Notes: generated from the letters alone by a model not told the origin. Positions 16,546 through 25,676 are shown, counted from the first letter of the stretch. The stretch: DNA of 46,580 bases from Opitutia bacterium (GCA_947449835.1 CANFSZ010000019.1:1-46580), one strand, 5' to 3'. Numbers and translations are program-made.

Positions 16546-18342
16546 TTAGTTATTCTGGAGCACCTTGATGAAGGCATCCGGTGGGATCGAAACTTTGCCG
16601 ATCTGTTTCATTTTCTTTTTACCCTCTTTTTGTTTGTCGAGGAGCTTGCGCTTGCGGCTGATGTCACCGCCGTAGCACTTCGCGGTGACGTCTTTGCGCA
16701 TTTCTTTCACGTTATCGCGCGCAATGATTTTGCCGCCGATCGCAGCCTGGATGGCGACTTTGAACATCTGGGGCGGGATGATTTCGGCGAGTTTTTCGCA
16801 AAGTTGGCGGCCCTTGGATTCGGCTTTATCGCGATGCACGATACACGCAAAGGCATCCACGGGATCGCCGTTAATCATGATGTCCATTTTCACGAGGTCG
16901 GAGGCCATGTAATCTCCGAGTTCATAATCCATGGAGCCGTAACCATGCGTTACGCTCTTCAGGCGATCGTTGAAATCGACGAGAATTTCGTTGAGCGGAA
17001 GCACGCAGCGTAGCATCACGCGATTCATGTCGAGCGTGTCGGTGTGCTCGCAGACGCCACGCTTTTCCATGATGATCGAAAGCATGTCGCCCATCGAATC
17101 GTTGGGGATGATGATCGACGCGCGAATCGTCGGCTCCCGGATTTCGAGAATCGTGCCAGGATCGGGCATGTTCACGGGATTATCCACGTCGATCTCTTCG
17201 CCGCCTTGTTTGACGATGTGATAAATGACGCTCGGGTACGTGGAGATGATTTCCACGTCATGCTCGCGGCGCACGCGCTCTTGGATGATTTCCATGTGGA
17301 GCAAACCGAGGAAACCGCAGCGAAAGCCGAAACCCAACGCGAGGGAGCTTTCCGAGGAATAAACGAAGGCCGCGTCGTTGAGTTGGAGACGACCGAGGCC
17401 GGCTTTCAATTTTTCGTAGTCGTCGCTTTCCAGCGGATAAAGCCCGCAAAATACCATGGGGCGCACCTCTTTATAACCCGGCAACATCTCGGTGGCGGGT
17501 CGCGCGGCGATGGTGATGGTGTCGCCGGTCTTCACCTCGGAAGGTGTTTTGATACTGGAAACGATGTAGCCGACATCGCCGGCGTTCAGCACCGCGCATT
17601 TCTCCATCTTCGGGGTGAAGATGCCGACTTCTTTCACTTCGGCTTTTTGGCCGGTGCTCATGAGCATCATCATGTCATGCGCTTTGATTGAGCCCGAGAA
17701 AACGCGTACGTACGCGATGCAGCCGCGGTACGCGTCGTAGAGGGAATCGAACACTAGAATTCTCGCCTGCGGATAATCGCTCCAACGCGGCGACGGTACG
17801 CGAGCGACGACGGCTTCAAGAATATCGACAATGCCAATACCGGATTTTCCGCTGGCGAGAATCGCTTCTTCGGCGGGAATCGTGAGAATGTCCTCCAGCT
17901 GGCGGGTGCACAATTCGAGATTGGCGCTCGGCAAATCGATTTTGTTGATAACCGGGATGATCTTGAGATTTTGGCCGAAGGCCAGATGGGCGTTGGCGAC
18001 GGTCTGAGCTTCGACCCCTTGGGCCGCGTCGATCAACAACACCGCGCCTTCACAGGCGGCGAGGCTGCGCGAAACTTCGTACGAGAAGTCCACGTGGCCG
18101 GGCGTGTCCATGAGGTTGAGTTTGTAATCCTGCCCATCTTTCGCGCGGTACGTCATCGTGACCGGGTGCGACTTGATCGTGATGCCTCGCTCTTTTTCGA
18201 GGTCCATCGAGTCCAGATGCTGCGCGGTCAGGACGCGTTGGGAAACGGTGTTGGTGTGCTCAAGCAGTCGGTCGGAAAGCGTGGTTTTGCCATGGTCGAC
18301 GTGGGCGATGATGCAGAAATTGCGGGTGTTTTTGGCAGACAT
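16546..18342 (-). CDS. lepA: Elongation factor 4 (ribosomal back-translocase)
   Basis: A 598-residue translational GTPase with the P-loop AHVDHGKTT near the N-terminus, switch-II DTPGHVDF and NKIDLPSA (G4), then the LepA-specific C-terminal domain ending KGKKKMKQIGKVSIPPDAFIKVL. Length matches EF4 from other bacteria. EF4 acts on stalled ribosomes. The start at 18342 (MSAKNT) fits the family; an ATG four codons upstream at 18354 overlaps the fabD stop and cannot be excluded. The gene lies between fabD and lepB on the same strand; the lepA-lepB pairing is a widely conserved arrangement. Confidence 0.96.
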   Translation of the reverse strand: MSAKNTRNFCIIAHVDHGKTTLSDRLLEHTNTVSQRVLTAQHLDSMDLEKERGITIKSHPVTMTYRAKDGQDYKLNLMDTPGHVDFSYEVSRSLAACEGAVLLIDAAQGVEAQTVANAHLAFGQNLKIIPVINKIDLPSANLELCTRQLEDILTIPAEEAILASGKSGIGIVDILEAVVARVPSPRWSDYPQARILVFDSLYDAYRGCIAYVRVFSGSIKAHDMMMLMSTGQKAEVKEVGIFTPKMEKCAVLNAGDVGYIVSSIKTPSEVKTGDTITIAARPATEMLPGYKEVRPMVFCGLYPLESDDYEKLKAGLGRLQLNDAAFVYSSESSLALGFGFRCGFLGLLHMEIIQERVRREHDVEIISTYPSVIYHIVKQGGEEIDVDNPVNMPDPGTILEIREPTIRASIIIPNDSMGDMLSIIMEKRGVCEHTDTLDMNRVMLRCVLPLNEILVDFNDRLKSVTHGYGSMDYELGDYMASDLVKMDIMINGDPVDAFACIVHRDKAESKGRQLCEKLAEIIPPQMFKVAIQAAIGGKIIARDNVKEMRKDVTAKCYGGDISRKRKLLDKQKEGKKKMKQIGKVSIPPDAFIKVLQNN

Positions 18343-18346
18343 CGGC

Positions 18347-19255
18347 TCAGGCATTAGAAAGGTCGGTGAATTCGCTGAAATTTTTTACAGACCAGGATTT
18401 TTCGGTGCGGCGGGCCAATCCAGCCAATACGCCTCCCGGTCCGAGTTCCCAAAATATGGTCGCTCCTGCCGCTGCGGCCTGGCGCATGCAATCTTCCCAA
18501 AGCACGGACGTGACGACTTGTTTCACCAAGGCTTTTTTGAGGGCCGCAGGATCAGCGATGGCTTGACCCGTAGTGTTGGTGAAAACCGTGAACTTCGGTG
18601 CGGTAAACGGCACGCTTTCGAGATATGCGGCAAACGCCACGCGCGCTGGCTCCATTAGGCGCGAGTGATAAGCGCCGGCTACGTTCAACGGGATGACTTT
18701 TTTCATGCCACGTTCTTTGGCGCCGGCTACCGCCGAGGCGATTTTGGTGGTTTCGCCGGAAATAATGATTTGGCCCGGGGCGTTGAAATTCGCTGCTTCG
18801 ACGTCGAAGTCGCGACAGAGTTCGGCCACGTGGACGCGTTCCTCCCCTATGACCGCCGCCATGGCGCCGGAGGTCTGCTCACAAGCCACTTGCATGAGTC
18901 GTCCGCGTTCGGCTACGATGCGTAATCCCGTCGTGAAATCGAAAACTCCGGCGGCGGCATAAGCCGTGACTTCACCCAGGCTCAGACCGAGGGCGAAGCT
19001 GATTTCGGAAGCTTTACCCTGTTCGCGCAGGGCCGCTAGCAAGGCCAGACCATGTACATAAAGCGCCGGTTGGCAGACTTTCGTGGGCGTAAGGGCGGCA
19101 TCGGGACCTTCGAAACTCACCTGCGTGAGATCCCAGCCTAAGATGCGATTTGCTTCATCGTAAAGCGTGCGCGCCGCGGGCGAACCCGCGTAAAGCGATT
19201 TACCCATGCCCGTTTTTTGAGCACCTTGCCCTGCGAATAATAATGCCAATCCCAT
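18347..19255 (-). CDS. fabD: Malonyl-CoA:ACP transacylase
   Basis: A 302-residue FabD that loads malonyl units onto ACP for fatty-acid synthesis. The motif GQGAQ is at 9-13 and the nucleophile Ser93 lies in GLSLGE. The residue before it is Leu where E. coli FabD has His (GHSLG). The second active-site His is in GAYHSRLMEPA, and Gln in the C-terminal WELGPGGVLAGL region is as expected. Start 19255 (MGLALL) puts the first strand at the N-terminus. It leads the fabD-lepA-lepB group and could supply malonyl-ACP to the nearby lipid locus as well as to general synthesis. Confidence 0.92.
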   Translation of the reverse strand: MGLALLFAGQGAQKTGMGKSLYAGSPAARTLYDEANRILGWDLTQVSFEGPDAALTPTKVCQPALYVHGLALLAALREQGKASEISFALGLSLGEVTAYAAAGVFDFTTGLRIVAERGRLMQVACEQTSGAMAAVIGEERVHVAELCRDFDVEAANFNAPGQIIISGETTKIASAVAGAKERGMKKVIPLNVAGAYHSRLMEPARVAFAAYLESVPFTAPKFTVFTNTTGQAIADPAALKKALVKQVVTSVLWEDCMRQAAAAGATIFWELGPGGVLAGLARRTEKSWSVKNFSEFTDLSNA

Positions 19256-19301
19256 GGTAGAAACCAACAAGACAAGCGCCCGACGGCAGTGAATCCAAGC
19301 C

Positions 19302-19517
19302 CTAAAAATATGGCATCGATGAGAACAACTGATCTTGAAAACTAATCGGTGCCATTTCCACCGTTATCAGAAGCCCGTCGATGCGCAAATGACCCGGTTT
19401 ATTGGATCTTATGATTACGTCACTCGCCCCACTTTCCACGTCGAGCTTGAATAGCGCATTTAAATTTTCATCTGATGGTGATTCGTAAACTAACCAACAA
19501 AAGCAATTTAGTAGCAA
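19302..19517 (-). pseudogene. PilT-like ATPase N-terminal remnant
   Basis: A 71-codon open stretch whose middle reads as the N-terminal domain of type IV pilus retraction ATPases: ALFKLDVESGASDV followed by KPGHLRIDG resembles the ASD...RIDG signature of PilT/PilU. The nucleotide-binding domain is absent, and the reading frame ends after about 20 unrelated residues. The upstream part (MLLNCFCW) is also unlike PilT. This looks like a fragment left after deletion, lying in the otherwise gene-free 325 bp between fabD and dapA. A real short protein is less likely. Confidence 0.5.
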
Positions 19518-19580
19518 TCACAAAACGCTTTGCAACCCGCCCGTCTCTCAAGTTTCTTGTAAGACAACGATAACACTTTC

Positions 19581-20468
19581 ATGAAAAAACGTCTTCTCAC
19601 CGGTACCATCACCGCACTCGTCACGCCCTTCCAGCAGGGCCAAATCGCCCATGGTGATTTAAAGCGGTTGATCGAACACCAGATTCGTGGAGGCATTGAT
19701 GGCTTGGTCCCTGTCGGCACGACGGGAGAATCACCGACGGTAAATCACGAGGAACACCTTGAAATCATCCAGGCCACCGTGGAGATGACGCGAGGGCGCG
19801 TGCCCGTCATTGCGGGAACCGGCTCTAATTCCACGCAGGAAGCGGTCGAACTCACACAGCAAGCCCACGCCGTTGGGGCTGATGCCATGCTCGTGGTGGC
19901 TCCATATTATAACAAACCAGGAGCGGAAGGGCTTTACCGGCATTTCTGCGCGGTCGCTGAGGCCACCGATAAACCCATCATTCTCTACTCCATCCCCGGA
20001 CGCTGCGGCATCGAGATCGGCATCCCCGTTGTGGAACGTCTACGCGCGAAATATAAACACGTGCGCTGGATCAAAGAAGCCGGTGGCAGCGTGGATCGTG
20101 TGGATCAACTCAAACACGCGCTCGGGGCCGACATAACTGTTCTCAGTGGCGATGACTCCCTCACCCTGCCCTTCATGGCTGTCGGCGCCGAGGGCGTGAT
20201 CAGTGTAGCCTCAAATCTTTACGCGCGCGACATCAGCACCATGGTGCGGCTCGCTTTGGCGGGCGATTTCACCAAGGCGCTCAAATCGCATCGTCGACTG
20301 TACCCGATGTTCAAAGCGATCTTCATCGAGTCCAATCCTAGCCCGATCAAATTTGCATTGGTGCGTGCGGGCATCATCCGCAGCGCTGAGGTCCGTTTAC
20401 CGCTAAGCGAAATCAGCAAAGAAAGTGCTCAGAAATTAACCCAAGTCTTGGCTGCCCTCGACCGGTAA
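19581..20468 (+). CDS. dapA: 4-hydroxy-tetrahydrodipicolinate synthase
   Basis: A 295-residue class I aldolase that condenses pyruvate with aspartate semialdehyde, the first committed step of lysine and diaminopimelate synthesis. The Schiff-base Lys165 is in IKEAGG, with Tyr136 and Arg141 in LYSIPGRCG and the GTTGES loop (46-51). Length is normal. dapB follows 8 bp downstream and ruvA after that, so the three are probably one transcript. Confidence 0.96.
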   Translation: MKKRLLTGTITALVTPFQQGQIAHGDLKRLIEHQIRGGIDGLVPVGTTGESPTVNHEEHLEIIQATVEMTRGRVPVIAGTGSNSTQEAVELTQQAHAVGADAMLVVAPYYNKPGAEGLYRHFCAVAEATDKPIILYSIPGRCGIEIGIPVVERLRAKYKHVRWIKEAGGSVDRVDQLKHALGADITVLSGDDSLTLPFMAVGAEGVISVASNLYARDISTMVRLALAGDFTKALKSHRRLYPMFKAIFIESNPSPIKFALVRAGIIRSAEVRLPLSEISKESAQKLTQVLAALDR

Positions 20469-20476
20469 AATCCACC

Positions 20477-21208
20477 ATGTCCATAAAAGTATTACTCAAT
20501 GGTTCGCGCGGGCGCATGGGCCAGGCCATCGCCGCGGCCGCATCTGATGCCGGTGTAACCCTCTGCGCGACCTTGGATGCAGGCGATGCGGTGGCTGATC
20601 ATATTGACGCCTGCGATGTTATCATCGACTTCAGCTCGCACCGAGCGACGGAGGCTTTACTCGAACTCGCCCTAGCGAACAAAAAACCAATCGTGATTGG
20701 CACCACGGGTCACTCCGCAGAAGAGAAAACGCGTTTGCTTGGCCTCGCTCAACAGGTGCCCTGCGTCTGGGCCGGAAATTTTTCCATTGGCGTCAATTTA
20801 CTTTTCGCACTCACGCGTCGAGCCTCCGCGATACTCGGCGCCGATTACGATATCGAGGTCGTAGAGATGCATCATCGCTTCAAGAAAGATGCTCCCAGTG
20901 GTACCGCGGCTCGCCTGCTTGAGATCATCATGGAGGAGCGCAAACTCTCGGCCGCGGCTTTACGTCACGGCCGCGAAGGCATCACGGGCGAGCGCACGCC
21001 GACGGAAATCGGAATTCACGCGCTCCGTGGCGGCGACGTGGTGGGCGATCACACGGTCATGTTTGCCGCCATGGGCGAACGCTTAGAGCTGACGCACAAG
21101 GCCAGCGATCGCGGCATTTTTGCCCGCGGATCTCTGCGCGCCGCCCAATGGCTCGTCGGTCGCAGAGCTGGACTCTACGACATGCAAGACGTGCTCGGCT
21201 TGAAGTAA
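20477..21208 (+). CDS. dapB: 4-hydroxy-tetrahydrodipicolinate reductase
   Basis: A 243-residue NAD(P)H-dependent reductase acting directly after DapA. The N-terminal motif GSRGRMGQAI, the IDFSSH and GTTGHS loops, GNFSIGVNLL and the catalytic EMHHRFKKDAPSGTA segment are all present. It is slightly shorter than E. coli DapB. It starts 8 bp after the dapA stop and forms a unit with it. Confidence 0.96.
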   Translation: MSIKVLLNGSRGRMGQAIAAAASDAGVTLCATLDAGDAVADHIDACDVIIDFSSHRATEALLELALANKKPIVIGTTGHSAEEKTRLLGLAQQVPCVWAGNFSIGVNLLFALTRRASAILGADYDIEVVEMHHRFKKDAPSGTAARLLEIIMEERKLSAAALRHGREGITGERTPTEIGIHALRGGDVVGDHTVMFAAMGERLELTHKASDRGIFARGSLRAAQWLVGRRAGLYDMQDVLGLK

Positions 21209-21234
21209 CCCAACGCTGCTGCGCTTACCTCATC

Positions 21235-21840
21235 GTGATCACCTCCATCAAAGGCACTCTAGTATCCGCCACTCCGCTCCACGCCATCGTTGAGCTGAAT
21301 GGTTTCGGCTACGAGGTTAACATCCCGCTCACCAGCGCGGAGAAACTTCCGGCGGCAGGCACCGAAGTTAAACTGCACACACACGTGATTTACCGGGAGG
21401 ACTCGCAGACGCTTTATGGTTTTGCGACCATCGCGGATCGCGATTTCTTCCGTCTCATGATCGACCATGTCACGGGAATCGGCCCAAAGAGTGCGCTCGG
21501 AATCATGAGCCGGCTTTCCGTGGAATCCTTAGAATCGGCGATTCGCAGTGGTGATATTGGCTTGTTGGCCAAATGCCCTGGCATTGGTAAAAAAACCGCC
21601 GAACGTCTGGTGGTTGAACTCAAGTCCAAGGTGGAACCTTCCAGCGGCGGAGCAAAAAATAGCACTCAATCTACTTCGACTTCCGGTGTTGGGCCCGTCA
21701 GCGCGCATCGTGATGCGATCTCCGCGTTGGTTGCCCTCGGCTACAAAGCACCCGATGCCGATGCTGCTATACGACAGGCCGCACTCGCTTTAGGCGCAGC
21801 AGCCTCGACCGAAGCTCTGATCAAAAAAGCGCTGAGCTAA
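21235..21840 (+). CDS. ruvA: Holliday junction branch migration protein RuvA
   Basis: A 201-residue RuvA with the opening ITSIKGTLVS, the helix-hairpin-helix DNA-binding segments LMIDHVTGIGPKSALGIMSRLS and LAKCPGIGKKTAERLVVELKSK, and the C-terminal domain III that contacts RuvB (AISALVALGY...). The start is GTG at 21235, the only start that gives the usual N-terminus; longer versions would overlap dapB in a different frame. It lies 26 bp after dapB. ruvB and ruvC are not in the window. Confidence 0.94.
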   Translation: MITSIKGTLVSATPLHAIVELNGFGYEVNIPLTSAEKLPAAGTEVKLHTHVIYREDSQTLYGFATIADRDFFRLMIDHVTGIGPKSALGIMSRLSVESLESAIRSGDIGLLAKCPGIGKKTAERLVVELKSKVEPSSGGAKNSTQSTSTSGVGPVSAHRDAISALVALGYKAPDADAAIRQAALALGAAASTEALIKKALS

Positions 21841-21872
21841 AGCGCCCCGCTCGTGCAACACTGAGCTCAGCG
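21830..21872. repeat. Inverted repeat between convergent ruvA and anti-sigma genes
   Basis: CGCTGAGCT at 21830-21838 is perfectly complementary to AGCTCAGCG at 21864-21872 across a 25-nt loop. It overlaps the ruvA stop region in a 34-bp convergent gap. There is no T run, so it may be a bidirectional hairpin terminator or an mRNA-end stabiliser, but this is weak. Confidence 0.4.
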
Positions 21873-21874
21873 AC

Positions 21875-22576
21875 TCAACGTTGAAACTGATGAGCCGCCT
21901 GCTCAAATCGAGCGTCAATCGGACGTCGGTTGCGGAGGTTGGTTTTATCAGGCGCAAGATTAGCCTTCTGGTCGAAGCGTAAATCTTCCGCCTGGACGCG
22001 AGGCATGGAGCTGACTTGAACGCCTTGCATCCATTCAAAACGAGCATCGTTGCGCTCAAGAGCGGTAGCTGCGTTTTGTGCAGTAATTGATCGAGGCGAG
22101 TAAGCAGCAAAAGCAGGCTTCAAATCGGCATTCCTCGCCGCGACTGAGACGGTACGCGGCAAATCGCGCGGCAAATCAGCGAGACTTGAAACCCGGGCAA
22201 ATTGTGCGCTCGCAATACTGGAGGTTTCAGGCGCAAGCGCGGCCAAATTGGCCGAGCCGTGTCCATTGCGCATGACCGCTACCACCGCAACACAGGCGGC
22301 TGCGGCACACGCAGCGACCGCGTAGAAGCCCAAGCTCCAACGCGGAGCGGGTTCCTCGAAGCGCACGACATTGGAATCTGCGGGTGCGGCAGCATTTTCG
22401 AGTGCGGACGTCTGAGCCAAGACCACACAGGCCTTCTGCATCTGGCAGTATTCCCGATAAATTTTGTAGCGCGCAGGATTACGGGTGACTTCCGCTTCCA
22501 GCCGGCGTGCGTCGACGGCGCTGATCTCGTGGTCGAGATAAAGATTAAGTAGTTCGATGAATTCGGCGTCGTTCAT
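21875..22576 (-). CDS. Anti-sigma factor-like membrane protein
   Basis: A 233-residue protein with an N-terminal cytoplasmic segment (FIELLNLYLDHEIS...EAEVTRNPARYK) that resembles zinc-less anti-sigma domains, one transmembrane helix at about 82-102, and an extracytoplasmic C-terminal part with no recognised domain. The canonical zinc motif HxxxCxxC is absent; only Cys44 and Cys50 are present. The ATG overlaps the sigma factor stop (ATGA at 22573-22576), so it most likely binds and restrains that sigma factor. The signal sensed is unknown. Confidence 0.72.
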   Translation of the reverse strand: MNDAEFIELLNLYLDHEISAVDARRLEAEVTRNPARYKIYREYCQMQKACVVLAQTSALENAAAPADSNVVRFEEPAPRWSLGFYAVAACAAAACVAVVAVMRNGHGSANLAALAPETSSIASAQFARVSSLADLPRDLPRTVSVAARNADLKPAFAAYSPRSITAQNAATALERNDARFEWMQGVQVSSMPRVQAEDLRFDQKANLAPDKTNLRNRRPIDARFEQAAHQFQR

Positions 22577-23175
22577 TTAAAATCCTCTCCTAGTTTTGAT
22601 TTCAGGCTATCGCGGGCGCGGGCGATGCGGCTTTTGACAGTACCTACAGAAATATTTAAAATCTCAGCAATCTCCTCGTAAGAAAGGTTTTTAATGTTTC
22701 GCAGCGTTAGAATTTCCCGATGTTTGGCGCTGATTTTTTCCATGCCACTGGCAATGCGCGCCACAAACTCGGTTGTTACCGTGATATCGTCGGGCGTCTC
22801 AACCTCGGCTGGAATTATATCGGCCAAGGTCGTCTCATTATCGGCGCTGAGTGGGGCATCGAAGGAGACGGATTTATCGCGCTTGCGGCGCCACCAATAC
22901 CAATAGCGATTACGAGCCAAATTGGTCGCGATCTGATAAAGCCACGTGGAGAACGCGGAATCACCCCGGAAATTTACGAGGCCGCGATGCGCGCGAATAA
23001 AAGCGTCTTGGGTGACTTCTTCGGCGTCTTGCTGATTACGGAGGAGTTGGTGCACCATCGCATAAATCCGATCCCAATAACGCGTGACCATTTCATCGAA
23101 TGCCGATTGGTCGCCATTTTTAAAGCGGGCTACCAAGGCATGATCCAGGGCAACTTCTTGAGCTTTTGAGGACAT
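22573..23175 (-). CDS. ECF RNA polymerase sigma factor (RpoE-like)
   Basis: A 200-residue ECF sigma factor with region 2 (about 25-95: DQSAFDEMVTRYWDRIY, DAEEVTQDAFIRAHRGL, FSTWLYQIATNLARNRYW) and region 4 (about 140-195: HREILTLRNIKNLSYEEIAEILNISVGTVKSRIARARDSLK). It is encoded with its putative anti-sigma factor through an ATGA overlap. The ATG at 23175 is chosen; longer open sequence upstream is the antisense of the tRNA-Lys gene and is not coding. This is one of two distinct ECF systems in the window. Confidence 0.93.
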   Translation of the reverse strand: MSSKAQEVALDHALVARFKNGDQSAFDEMVTRYWDRIYAMVHQLLRNQQDAEEVTQDAFIRAHRGLVNFRGDSAFSTWLYQIATNLARNRYWYWWRRKRDKSVSFDAPLSADNETTLADIIPAEVETPDDITVTTEFVARIASGMEKISAKHREILTLRNIKNLSYEEIAEILNISVGTVKSRIARARDSLKSKLGEDFK

Positions 23176-23348
23176 ACGTTCTGCCTCGTTCTGATGCGTG
23201 TACTGTTCGATTGTTCCCAATTTCTTTGGCTTAGTCTCTGCAGATAGCTCCTCGATTTGCTCGCGGTCAATCGAGACTGCAACGTCGCGGAGAAATTTCT
23301 TGCCAAGCCCAGCGCGCGCTACCCATTTTCCGCAGTTCCATCGGTCTA

Positions 23349-23423
23349 GGGCTGGTAGCTCAATGGTAGAGCAGCATCCTTTTAAGTTGTTGGTTCCGGG
23401 TTCGAATCCCGGCCAGCCCACCA
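23349..23423 (+). tRNA. tRNA-Lys (anticodon TTT)
   Basis: A 75-nt cloverleaf with acceptor stem GGGCTGG/CCAGCCC, D stem GCTC/GAGC, T stem CCGGG/CCCGG with loop TTCGAAT, and encoded CCA at 23421-23423. The anticodon loop CTTTTAA gives TTT, hence lysine. The anticodon stem GCATC/GTTGT contains one T-T mismatch and one G-T pair, slightly weaker than usual. It lies between the ECF sigma gene (divergent) and the Pal-like lipoprotein gene. Confidence 0.93.
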
Positions 23424-23577
23424 CCGGTGAGCATTATTTTAACTCTGGCGAACCTCGGGGGCGCGACTACGCGCAGAACGTCGGCATTATCAAAGACCAG
23501 AAATCTTTCTAAATTTCTTGCCGCGCCAAACGCTTGGGCCAATAGCTTTATCAGCTTAATTTATCTAAATCCACGCC

Positions 23578-24141
23578 ATGAAACTTGTTTCGAAGCATTT
23601 CCTCCTCCTCGCTCTCAGCGCGACCGTCGTTTTAAGCGGCTGCGCCAAGAAACCGGTACGTCCGGATCCTAGCTCCACGCTGATCGGTCCCAACACCGGC
23701 GGTAACATCAACCCGCAGGACGTCTCCACCACGGCGGACCAAAACTCCGGACTGCAACAACGTCTCGGCGATGGCGTCATTGACGATGGCCACACAATCC
23801 GCGGTTTGCTCGGAGCGGTCTATTTTGAATTTGATCGCTCGGACATCTCGAAACCTGACGAACGCGCTAAACTTAAAGCGGCCAAAGAATATTTAGAAAA
23901 AAACCCAGATCAGCGTCTTCTCCTCGAAGGTCACGCCGACTGGCGCGGTACTTCCGAATACAATCTTGGCCTGGGCGATCGCCGTGCCAACGCCGCCAAA
24001 AAATACCTCGAAACCCTCAAAGTCTCCGTCGATAAACTCGAAACGCTCTCCAAGGGCAGCGAGGAATCAAAGAAGAGCGGAACCGATGAAGAAATGAAGA
24101 AAGACCGCCGTGTCGAATTGGTGATCATCAAAAAGCAGTAA
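23578..24141 (+). CDS. pal: Peptidoglycan-associated lipoprotein (OmpA-like domain)
   Basis: A 187-residue outer-membrane lipoprotein. The signal peptide ends in lipobox LSGC with lipidated Cys22. The C-terminal OmpA/Pal domain (about 78-187) contains VYFEFDRSDI, the peptidoglycan-binding LLLEGHADWRGTSEYNLGLGDRRANAAKKYL and a basic RRVEL end. Pal links the outer membrane to peptidoglycan as part of the Tol-Pal system. The Asp/Lys-rich C-terminal end before RRVEL (EESKKSGTDEEMKKD) is usual. No tol genes are adjacent, so the symbol is by domain, not synteny. A terminator follows. Confidence 0.88.
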   Translation: MKLVSKHFLLLALSATVVLSGCAKKPVRPDPSSTLIGPNTGGNINPQDVSTTADQNSGLQQRLGDGVIDDGHTIRGLLGAVYFEFDRSDISKPDERAKLKAAKEYLEKNPDQRLLLEGHADWRGTSEYNLGLGDRRANAAKKYLETLKVSVDKLETLSKGSEESKKSGTDEEMKKDRRVELVIIKKQ

Positions 24142-24166
24142 TCGAGCTACCTTCGATCACTTTAAA

Positions 24167-24201
24167 GAAAAAGCCCCAGCTCTAGTAGCTGGGGCTTTTT
24201 T
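24167..24201 (+). terminator. Rho-independent terminator after the Pal gene
   Basis: An 11-bp perfect stem AAGCCCCAGCT (24171-24181) with AGCTGGGGCTT (24187-24197), 5-nt loop, A run before and T run to 24201. As the stem is symmetric with A and T flanks it may work for both the Pal gene and the convergent dipeptidase gene. Confidence 0.92.
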
Positions 24202-24241
24202 GTGCGAATACGCCGACGATCACGCACGGCTTGTGCGCGAA

Positions 24242-25618
24242 TCAACGCACGCCCGCTAAATCGGCGAAAATTCTCTCGGTTGTCTCGATGCCTTTCTTCA
24301 TGACGTCTAAATTAAAACTCTCGTTGGGCGCATGGAGATTATCCTCAGGCAGGAAGAGACCAAACATCACGGAATCTAAACCCGTCACGCGCTTGATGTC
24401 GGCGATGATTGGTACGCTGCCGCCTTCGCGCAGATAAAGCGGCGCACGCCCCCAAACTGCGCTGATCGCCGTGTCGGCAGCTTGGAAGGCACGCGCCAGC
24501 ACCGGAGATTGATCTTTCGGCGTGTTAGAACGTCCTGGCGGCACCACTACGTAAGGGTCGCCTTTGTGTTGATCGATGAACTCCAATTTCACCCCTTTTG
24601 GCGTGCGTGCACGGATCGCATCCATGACGAGTTTTTTGATTTTATCCGGCTGCTGATTCGGCACGAGGCGGCAGCTGATTTTGGCGAAGGCTTTGCTAGG
24701 GATGACGGTTTTTGTGCCTTCACCCTGATAACCGCCGCCGATGCCGTTGAATTCAAGCGTCGGTTGAAAACGCGCGGATTCAAACGGTGAAAAGCCCGGC
24801 GTGGTGTAAAAGGTATCGATGCCAAGGAACTCCGCATAAGCTTTTTCGTCGGCTCCGAGTTTTTTCAATTCATCGCGTTCCCACGGGTGGACATCGAGCA
24901 CGTCATCGTAGAAGCCGGGTACATTTACGCGGCCATCCGGCATATGTAGTGTGGCGATAATTTCCGCCAGAGCTTGAATCGGATTAAGTAATACGCCGCC
25001 GTGCAAACCCGAGTGCAGATCCCCTTTTGCACCTGTGATCTGTACGTCGAATAGAGTTAACCCACGCAGTCCGCAGGTGAGCACGACCTGGTGTTCGTTG
25101 GGCAAAGCGGTGTCCGACAGGTAAACGAAGTCGGCTTCGCCCAAACGATCTTTATATTTTTCCAGAAATTTCGGGAAACTGGGGCTGCCCATTTCCTCTT
25201 CGCCTTCGATGAGAAACGTGATGCGCAACGGGAGGTCGGGATGCTTTTCGAGCAGGCGCGCGATGGCGGTGATGTTGGTCATCAACGGTCCTTTGTTATC
25301 CGCCGCTCCACGGCCATAAATACGGTTGCCCCGCACAGTGGGTTCAAACGCTGGCGTCGTCCAAAGATTCAATGGATCGGCCGGTTGCACATCGTAGTGC
25401 CCATAGACGACGACATGCGGCCAAGCTGGGTTGGTGCCACGACTGGCTAGAATGATGGGGTGTAGGTCTGTCGAGACGACCTCAACGCTAAATCCCATCG
25501 AGCCGAGTAAGTCCGAGACGAAGTTCTGCGCCCCGCGCATGCCTTCGTGAAATTTGGAGTCGGCGGAAACCGAGGGATGACGAATGAATTCTTTGAGTTT
25601 TTCTACCGGGTCGAACAT
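24242..25618 (-). CDS. M20-family metallodipeptidase
   Basis: A 458-residue zinc aminoacylase/carboxypeptidase-clan dipeptidase. The metal-binding motif YGHYDVQPADP and the catalytic Glu pair in GEEEMGSP are present, as is the dimerisation-domain segment DLHSGLHGGVLLNP. It belongs to the CNDP-like M20 dipeptidases that release amino acids from dipeptides; the exact substrate is unknown. No signal peptide is visible, so it is probably cytosolic. The start at 25618 (MFDPVEKL) matches family N-termini. It follows purH on the same strand with 58 bp between. Confidence 0.88.
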   Translation of the reverse strand: MFDPVEKLKEFIRHPSVSADSKFHEGMRGAQNFVSDLLGSMGFSVEVVSTDLHPIILASRGTNPAWPHVVVYGHYDVQPADPLNLWTTPAFEPTVRGNRIYGRGAADNKGPLMTNITAIARLLEKHPDLPLRITFLIEGEEEMGSPSFPKFLEKYKDRLGEADFVYLSDTALPNEHQVVLTCGLRGLTLFDVQITGAKGDLHSGLHGGVLLNPIQALAEIIATLHMPDGRVNVPGFYDDVLDVHPWERDELKKLGADEKAYAEFLGIDTFYTTPGFSPFESARFQPTLEFNGIGGGYQGEGTKTVIPSKAFAKISCRLVPNQQPDKIKKLVMDAIRARTPKGVKLEFIDQHKGDPYVVVPPGRSNTPKDQSPVLARAFQAADTAISAVWGRAPLYLREGGSVPIIADIKRVTGLDSVMFGLFLPEDNLHAPNESFNLDVMKKGIETTERIFADLAGVR

Positions 25619-25676
25619 GCTGAGACGTTGGAGGCGATCCGCGCGGACCGCCAACCGGAAATCGTCGGACCTTCGA

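Noticed and set aside
23176-23424. Long upstream extension of the ECF sigma gene (reads GFEPGTNNLKGCC...)
   Set aside because: This part is the antisense of the tRNA-Lys gene, a well-known spurious translation; the real start is ATG 23175.
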